Assembly (NCBI RefSeq): GCF_014635185.1
Contig: NZ_BMCM01000002.1
Location: 62,001-126,000 of the forward strand
DNA length: 64,000 nucleotides
Source of the DNA: Microbacterium murale
Lineage (GTDB): Bacteria; Actinomycetota; Actinomycetes; Actinomycetales; Microbacteriaceae
Reading direction: 5' to 3'
In this document: positions 59,157 through 64,000 of the stretch, piece by piece
Position numbering within the stretch: position 1 is the first letter of the stretch
Layout: every line of letters begins with the position of its first letter
Notes under the pieces: model-generated
Told to the model about the DNA's origin: nothing
What the model saw: only the letters and a program-made list of their open reading frames with translations
Databases searched by the model: none
Position numbers and translations under genes: made by a program

Positions 59157-60194
59157 ATGCCCAGCGCTCCGAGTTCCCGACTGAGCGATCTGGACTACCT
59201 TCGTGGCATCGCTGCCCTGGGCATCGTCGCGTACCACTACACGAGCTGGACGGCAGGTCCTCAAAGCGCCGAGTTCCCTCTGGGACGGGTGGGTGTCTAC
59301 GGGGTAGCCGTATTTTACGTCCTCAGTGGATTGACGATGTTTCACGTCTATGGCCACCGGTTGGGCACCGCCCGACAGATTCGAACTTTCTTCGTCCGTC
59401 GCGCGTTTCGAATCTTCCCTCTTCTCTGGCTCGTCACCATTGCAACCATATTGTTGTCGCGCAGCTGGCCCGGATGGCGAGCCTTCGGGCTGAACATGAC
59501 CGGGCTGTTCGGCTTCGTCGACTGGGACGGGTACATCGCCCTCGGCGTTTGGTCGATCGGTAACGAGCTCGTGTTCTACGCGCTCCTACCCCTCATCGCA
59601 TGGGCTGCACATCGGCGATCCTGGTTCGCTGTGTGCGTTGCGGTATTCGTCGGAATCGGCGCTTACTTCGCGTTCGCGGTGCTGGATCCGTCGCTTCCCC
59701 TAGCCGAGCAATGGGGCGCGTATGTGAACCCATTGAATCAAGCATTCCTCTTCGTTCTCGGGTTCGCCGTGGGGAAAGTCCTGCGCGGCGTCCATATACC
59801 TCGATGGGCGCTCTTGTCCGCACTCGTCGCCGCACTATTGGTCTTTTGTATCTGGCCGTCAGGAGGCGACTTGATCAACCTTGTGACGGGAACGAATCGC
59901 TTCGTCTTCACGCTGGTGTGCGTGGTTCTGTGCGCGGTTGCGTACAAACTCGCAAGCGATCTGCCGCCGATTCTCGATCGTCCACTGGCGACGCTTGGTG
60001 AAGCCAGTTACTCGGTATACCTAATTCACCCGATCGCGTTCACCGCCGTCGGGATCGTCGCCCAAGGCGCGCTACCGATGCCTGTCACGACGCTGCTCGC
60101 GATTGGCGTCACGCTGACGGCAAGCGTCCTCTGCTATCGGATTTATGAGCGCCCTCTCATCAACGTCGCGCGTCAGCTCACGCCAACTCGCTGA
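59157..60194 (+). CDS. Acyltransferase-3 family membrane protein
   Basis: 345 residues, about ten membrane helices: LDYLRGIAALGIVAYHY (catalytic His), FYVLSGLTMFHVYG, FFVRRAFRIFPLLWLV and the C-terminal SYSVYLIHPIAF and YERPL motifs. It probably transfers an acetyl or other short acyl group to a surface sugar. TAGAGT (59144-59149) seven bases before ATG 59157 sets the start. Divergent from glf. Base composition is a little less GC-rich than its neighbours, with more AT-ending codons. Confidence 0.88.
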   Translation: MPSAPSSRLSDLDYLRGIAALGIVAYHYTSWTAGPQSAEFPLGRVGVYGVAVFYVLSGLTMFHVYGHRLGTARQIRTFFVRRAFRIFPLLWLVTIATILLSRSWPGWRAFGLNMTGLFGFVDWDGYIALGVWSIGNELVFYALLPLIAWAAHRRSWFAVCVAVFVGIGAYFAFAVLDPSLPLAEQWGAYVNPLNQAFLFVLGFAVGKVLRGVHIPRWALLSALVAALLVFCIWPSGGDLINLVTGTNRFVFTLVCVVLCAVAYKLASDLPPILDRPLATLGEASYSVYLIHPIAFTAVGIVAQGALPMPVTTLLAIGVTLTASVLCYRIYERPLINVARQLTPTR

Positions 60195-60206
60195 GATGCC
60201 CGCTCG

Positions 60207-60239
60207 ACCGGGTTGCGCGTCGAATCAACGCAGCCCGGT
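60207..60239. terminator. Bidirectional terminator between acyltransferase and wecC
   Basis: An 11-bp stem with one wobble pair (60207-60217 and 60229-60239), 11-base loop, lies between the convergent genes. Confidence 0.55.
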
Positions 60240-60258
60240 GCGAGCGAACTCGCAACGC

Positions 60259-61554
60259 TTACGCGGCGGTGCCGACGACGATGCGGGGGGTGCCGACCCA
60301 GCGGGCGGCGTCGGTGGCGTTGCGGCCGTCGACAAGGAGCTTCACACCGGGCAGACGGTCGGGGCCGAGGTCGCGGTATTCGGCGTGGTCAGTCTGCAAG
60401 ATCGCGAGGTCGACATCGCCACCGAGAGCGTACGGCTCGAAGCCGAGTCCGCGCAGTTCCTCATCGGAGTAGATCGGGTCGTGCACGACGACCTCAGCAC
60501 CACGTTCCCTGAGGGCCTGTACGGTCGGGAAGACGCCGGAGAACGCGGTCTCCTTCACTCCCCCGCGGTAGGCAGCACCCAGCACCACAGCCTTCTGCCC
60601 CGTGAGGGAGCCGAGGATGCCCTCCGCCTGCGCGACGAGACGCTCAGGCATCGACGCGTTCAACTGACGGGCGACGCGCACGATGTCGGCGTCCGGGTCC
60701 GTGGACAGATACAGGCGCGGATACACCGGGATGCAGTGCCCACCCACCGCGATACCGGGGCGGTGGATATGGCTGTACGGCTGCGAGTTGCACGCCTCGA
60801 TCACCTTGTACACATCGATCCCGTTCGCCGCCGCGAACAACCCGAACTGATTCGCCAGCCCGATGTTCACATCCCGGTACGTCGTCTCCGCCAGCTTCGC
60901 CATCTCCGACGCCTCCGTCGTACCGAGATCCCACACCCCGTTCGGGCGCGGCAGATCGGGACGCTCGTCGAACTGCAACACCGCCTCATAGAACTCCCGA
61001 GCCAGACGGTTGCCCTCATCAGAAAGCGCACCGATCAGCTTCGGATACTTCCGCAGATCCGCGAATACACGACCCGTGAGCACACGCTCCGGCGAATACG
61101 CCAAGTGGAAGTCCTTACCCTCGACGAGACCAGAGCCCTCCTCCAGCATCGGCTTCCAACGGTTGCGTGTGGTGCCAACGGGAAGCGTCGTCTCATACGA
61201 GACAAGGGTGCCAGGAGTGAGATGCTCAGCAAGCGATCTGGTCGCGGCATCCATGTACTTGAAGTCCGGCTCCCACGTCTCGTCGTCCACGAACACAGGA
61301 GCGACGAGCACAACGGCATCCGCGCCGGGAATCGCGTCCGCATAATCCGTCGTCGCACGAAGACGACCGGCCGGGATCAGCTCCGCTAGACGCTCCTGCA
61401 ACTCCGCCTCACCAGGAAACGGCTCAACACCGGAATTGATCGTGTCGACAGCCCTCTGATTGACATCGACACCGATCACGTCGTGACCGGAAGAGGCGAA
61501 CTGGACGGCGAGGGGAAGCCCGATCTTTCCGAGGGCCACAACAGCAATACGCAT
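60259..61554 (-). CDS. wecC: Nucleotide-sugar dehydrogenase (UDP-ManNAc dehydrogenase type)
   Basis: 431 residues: an N-terminal Rossmann fold (MRIAVVALGKIGLPLAVQFA), the SPERVLTGR segment, AKLAETTYRDVNIGLANQF, the catalytic cysteine in GGHCIPVYP (about 270), and GAAYRGGVKETAFSG. The enzyme oxidises a UDP-sugar at C6 twice. A WecC-like assignment (UDP-ManNAc to UDP-ManNAcA) is supported by the nearby wecB; UDP-glucose is less likely. TAGACT (61562-61567) seven bases before the ATG gives a leaderless start inside the end of the upstream acyltransferase gene. Confidence 0.9.
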   Translation of the reverse strand: MRIAVVALGKIGLPLAVQFASSGHDVIGVDVNQRAVDTINSGVEPFPGEAELQERLAELIPAGRLRATTDYADAIPGADAVVLVAPVFVDDETWEPDFKYMDAATRSLAEHLTPGTLVSYETTLPVGTTRNRWKPMLEEGSGLVEGKDFHLAYSPERVLTGRVFADLRKYPKLIGALSDEGNRLAREFYEAVLQFDERPDLPRPNGVWDLGTTEASEMAKLAETTYRDVNIGLANQFGLFAAANGIDVYKVIEACNSQPYSHIHRPGIAVGGHCIPVYPRLYLSTDPDADIVRVARQLNASMPERLVAQAEGILGSLTGQKAVVLGAAYRGGVKETAFSGVFPTVQALRERGAEVVVHDPIYSDEELRGLGFEPYALGGDVDLAILQTDHAEYRDLGPDRLPGVKLLVDGRNATDAARWVGTPRIVVGTAA

Positions 61555-61564
61555 GGAAGCCAGT

Positions 61565-63631
61565 CTACGGGGCAGATTCGGAGCCGGTGTCGAGGAGGTC
61601 CTCCAACGTCGGCTCCAACGCCGGCGTCAAGTATGAAACGAACGTCGAGGTCATGTGATTGATGTCGCGATAGACGAAGATATCGTCAATGATCACCGGA
61701 CAGATCTTGGCGTCACAGATGAAATCTGTGAGGTCGACATATGTCGCGTCGCTGGCGTCTGCAACATTGCGTTCTGCGGCGGCAAGCGCATCATCGATCG
61801 CCCATTCGCGATCACCGTCGCAGCTCGTGACGTCGAGTACATCCGTCGACACGCACGTCGGCGGGTCAGTGGGGAATCGAGGCGAGTCCGCGATGATCAG
61901 TACTTCGATGCCAGCTCCTCGCAATCTATCGATGGTCGATGCCAGTCCGGAACTCCACATCTTCAGACGTTCCGCGTCGTCCTTCACATCCGCGAGAACG
62001 TAGTGAGCGTAGCTGGACATGACCACAAGGTCAGGCGGGTCCGCGAGCAAGTGCTCTACGACTCGCTCCTTCCAGCGATCGCAGGAGGCATACGGCACAC
62101 CTTTGACGAGCACAGTGACGGAGACGGCAGAACAGGATGTTTTCGTGTAGGTATGGATCGCCGTTTCAGGATGCTCAGCGGCGAAATCCTCGATCGCCGG
62201 GAACCACTGCGCCGTATGCGAATCACCGAACATCGCCACGTCGAGATCGCCCTGCGGATTTCCATATGTGCAGTTCTGCACGTCTTCGGTATTCACATCG
62301 TGCTGACACCCGTCGGTAAACAACGGAGCAAGATCTGCGGCCACTTCATCCAGCGCCGGTGACATGTTCCGCGGCACGAACTCAGTCGCTCTCGGGGGCG
62401 ATTCCGGAAAGTCCGGCGCGACCGCCACTACCTCGCCCGTGCCGACGTCGCGCGCTGAGGCCCATTGCACAGCGGCCAGTGATGTTCCGGCCAGCACGAG
62501 GGTAAGGCCGAGGGCCGTGAGAAGGGTAACTCGAGGTGGCCGGTCGACCAGTGCCCTTGGCGAACGAAACGGCGTCTCTATGAAGCGGAACAGCAGCCAC
62601 GCGAGTGGAATCGCAAGGGCGATTCCCACCACCACTTTCACTGATATCCCTAGTGGATTCTGCTCGCCGACCGCAGCCTGAGTTATAACGAGCAACGGCC
62701 AATGCACAAGATAGAGCGAGTAGGAGATCAGCCCCACAAACTGGATCGGTCGTATCGACAGAACCCGGCTTGGGCTTCCCTTGGCCGTTGTCGCGCCGAA
62801 ATAGAGCACCAACGCTGTCCCAAAGGTTGGAAGCAACGCGACGATCCCGGGGAACGCGGTGTCATCGTCGAACCACAGCGCACTCGCAAACACCATGGCG
62901 ATGCCGAGCCAGCCCCCGGCGGCGGCAAGCCAGCCGGGGATACGAGGCGATTCGTGGAGCAATACCGCTCCGACAAGCGCTCCGATGAGAAGCTCCCAGG
63001 CACGCGTCGGCAGCAGGAAGAACGCGGATGGTTGATCAACTTGCGTGAGAATCGCGCCAGCGACGAAGCTAACAGCCCCGACTGCGGTGATCGCCGCGAT
63101 CACCAGAACAGAGCGGCCGCGTAGCACGATGAAGATCAAGAGGAGCAGAAGCGGCCACAGCAGGTAGAACTGCTCTTCCACGCCGAGCGACCAGTAGTGC
63201 TGGAAGGGTGAAGCCGAATGGTCCGCCAGGTAGTCGGTGTCCTGAATCGCGAACCAGACATTCGGCACGTACAGAAGCGTCGCCAGCCCGTCTCTGAGCA
63301 CCCGTTCGAGGGCGAGGGGCGGGTAGAACACAATCGCCGCCGCCGCGGTGAGGATCGCGACCGTCAAGGATGCGGGCAAGATCCTTCGGATGCGACGAGC
63401 GTAGAAGTCAGCGAATCGGATCCGTCCGTCACGCTGGAGGGTTTCCAGTAGGTGACTCGAAATCAGAAACCCGGAGATGACGAAGAAGACATCGACGCCC
63501 ACATAACCGCCAGTGACGATGGGCACCCCGGCGTGATAGACGAGGACCAAGCCGACTGCGATCGCCCGCAGGCCTTGGACGTCAGCGCGGAACCCTCTGC
63601 GGACCGGTTCCGTGATCGCCGGTTCTGTCAC
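61565..63631 (-). CDS. OatA-like acyltransferase with C-terminal SGNH domain
   Basis: 688 residues: acyltransferase-3 membrane domain (12-360; DVQGLRAIAVGLVLVYHAG, FFVISGFLISSHLL, FQHYWSLGVEEQFYLLWP) and an outer SGNH hydrolase-like domain with MFGDSHTAQW (about 467) and DINHMTS (about 660). This fusion O-acetylates peptidoglycan or polysaccharides outside the membrane. GTG 63631 overlaps the wecB stop, so it is in an operon with wecB; the longer frame beyond is antisense-like and discarded. Confidence 0.92.
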   Translation of the reverse strand: MTEPAITEPVRRGFRADVQGLRAIAVGLVLVYHAGVPIVTGGYVGVDVFFVISGFLISSHLLETLQRDGRIRFADFYARRIRRILPASLTVAILTAAAAIVFYPPLALERVLRDGLATLLYVPNVWFAIQDTDYLADHSASPFQHYWSLGVEEQFYLLWPLLLLLIFIVLRGRSVLVIAAITAVGAVSFVAGAILTQVDQPSAFFLLPTRAWELLIGALVGAVLLHESPRIPGWLAAAGGWLGIAMVFASALWFDDDTAFPGIVALLPTFGTALVLYFGATTAKGSPSRVLSIRPIQFVGLISYSLYLVHWPLLVITQAAVGEQNPLGISVKVVVGIALAIPLAWLLFRFIETPFRSPRALVDRPPRVTLLTALGLTLVLAGTSLAAVQWASARDVGTGEVVAVAPDFPESPPRATEFVPRNMSPALDEVAADLAPLFTDGCQHDVNTEDVQNCTYGNPQGDLDVAMFGDSHTAQWFPAIEDFAAEHPETAIHTYTKTSCSAVSVTVLVKGVPYASCDRWKERVVEHLLADPPDLVVMSSYAHYVLADVKDDAERLKMWSSGLASTIDRLRGAGIEVLIIADSPRFPTDPPTCVSTDVLDVTSCDGDREWAIDDALAAAERNVADASDATYVDLTDFICDAKICPVIIDDIFVYRDINHMTSTFVSYLTPALEPTLEDLLDTGSESAP

Positions 63632-64000
63632 GCGCCGCCAGCACCACCAGCACCGATGATCAACTCTGCGACGACCCGCTGTGCGGCCTTGCCGTCGCCG
63701 TACGGCGATTCGTCCGTCTCCACGGGACGTGGACGTGTCACTGCCGCCGCGATCTCCGTTGCGGTATTCGCGAGTACGTTCCAACCGAGCTCGATCGTCT
63801 CGACCCACTCGGTCTCGGTACGCACAGTTGTACAGGGCACCCCGAGCAGGAACGCCTCCTTCTGCAAGCCGCCGGAATCCGTCACCACACCAGCGCTGGA
63901 CAGGGCCGCAGCAATGAGGTCCTTGTACGCCAGTGGAGCGTGTGCGATCAACGCTCCTTGCGTGAGGGAGATGCCGTGGGAAGCGGCCTTCGCAACCACG
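63628..64000 (-). CDS. wecB: UDP-N-acetylglucosamine 2-epimerase, 5' part outside window
   Basis: The visible C-terminal 123 residues carry the hallmark SAGVVTDSGGLQKEAFLLGVPC-type segment and TRTETEW-like region of non-hydrolysing epimerases (here VRTETEWVETIELGWNVL). It makes UDP-ManNAc from UDP-GlcNAc, the substrate for WecC. The gene runs past base 64000, so its start is not visible. The stop overlaps the OatA-like GTG. Confidence 0.92.
   Translation of the reverse strand, partial: VVAKAASHGISLTQGALIAHAPLAYKDLIAAALSSAGVVTDSGGLQKEAFLLGVPCTTVRTETEWVETIELGWNVLANTATEIAAAVTRPRPVETDESPYGDGKAAQRVVAELIIGAGGAGGA

Noticed and set aside
60245-60258. Short six-base hairpin just before the wecC stop
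   Set aside because: The larger 60207-60239 stem-loop is the better terminator; this one is too short to call separately.

Overview
This 64-kb window is a stretch of chromosome from a very GC-rich actinobacterium, most probably a member of the Microbacteriaceae close to Microbacterium. The evidence is the set of actinobacterial marker genes: the fused 2-oxoglutarate decarboxylase/dehydrogenase Kgd, the SigR-RsrA thiol-stress pair, WhiB1 and WhiB2, MtrAB-LpqB, GuaB1, a PdtaS-type kinase and galactofuran enzymes (Glf, GlfT2). There is no mycolic-acid locus. I see no tRNA, rRNA, CRISPR array, insertion sequence or prophage. Coding density is high. The longest gaps are about 170-210 bases (20211-20378, 28072-28244, 35793-35976, 10713-10921, 47170-47373), and none exceeds 300 bases.

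Layout. 1-11.2 kb: housekeeping and redox block (guaB1, kgd, Eis-like acetyltransferase, rsrA-sigR, aroA-rsgA, bcp, a small membrane protein, whiB1). 11.2-17.3 kb: pdtaS, then a group of small poorly known genes (Rv3235-like protein, a two-barrel protein, a helix-turn-helix protein, and a CpaB-like/CpaE-like pair without the rest of a pilus operon), then alaA. 17.4-28.1 kb: secA, a PadR regulator, a coiled-coil protein, hpf, comF and the mtrA-mtrB-lpqB operon. 28.2-33.8 kb: a five-gene operon (membrane protein, DUF4129, DUF4350, MoxR, DUF58). 33.8-36.7 kb: a peroxide module (furA-katA, then aqpZ) with a clear operator. 36.8-38.6 kb: a divergent SpoIIM-like/RDD pair. 38.7-41.5 kb: a MacB-type efflux operon.

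41.6-50 kb holds a WhiB2-linked block (DUF3499, a metallopeptidase-like protein, DUF5719, a giant membrane glycosyltransferase, whiB2, a DUF222-HNH protein, manA). 50-64 kb is a cell-envelope glycan locus: two tandem O-antigen-ligase-like proteins, GlfT2, a GlfT1-like enzyme, a tethered protein, Wzt/Wzm, Glf, two acyltransferases, and WecB/WecC. Together these could make UDP-galactofuranose and UDP-ManNAcA, build and export a galactofuranose-containing polymer, and acylate and ligate it at the surface.

A striking feature of the whole window is how starts are specified. About twenty genes carry a TANNNT-type -10 hexamer ending 5-7 bases before the start codon, the signature of leaderless transcription, while genes inside operons start by ATGA/GTGA overlap. 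I used these signals to choose several starts.
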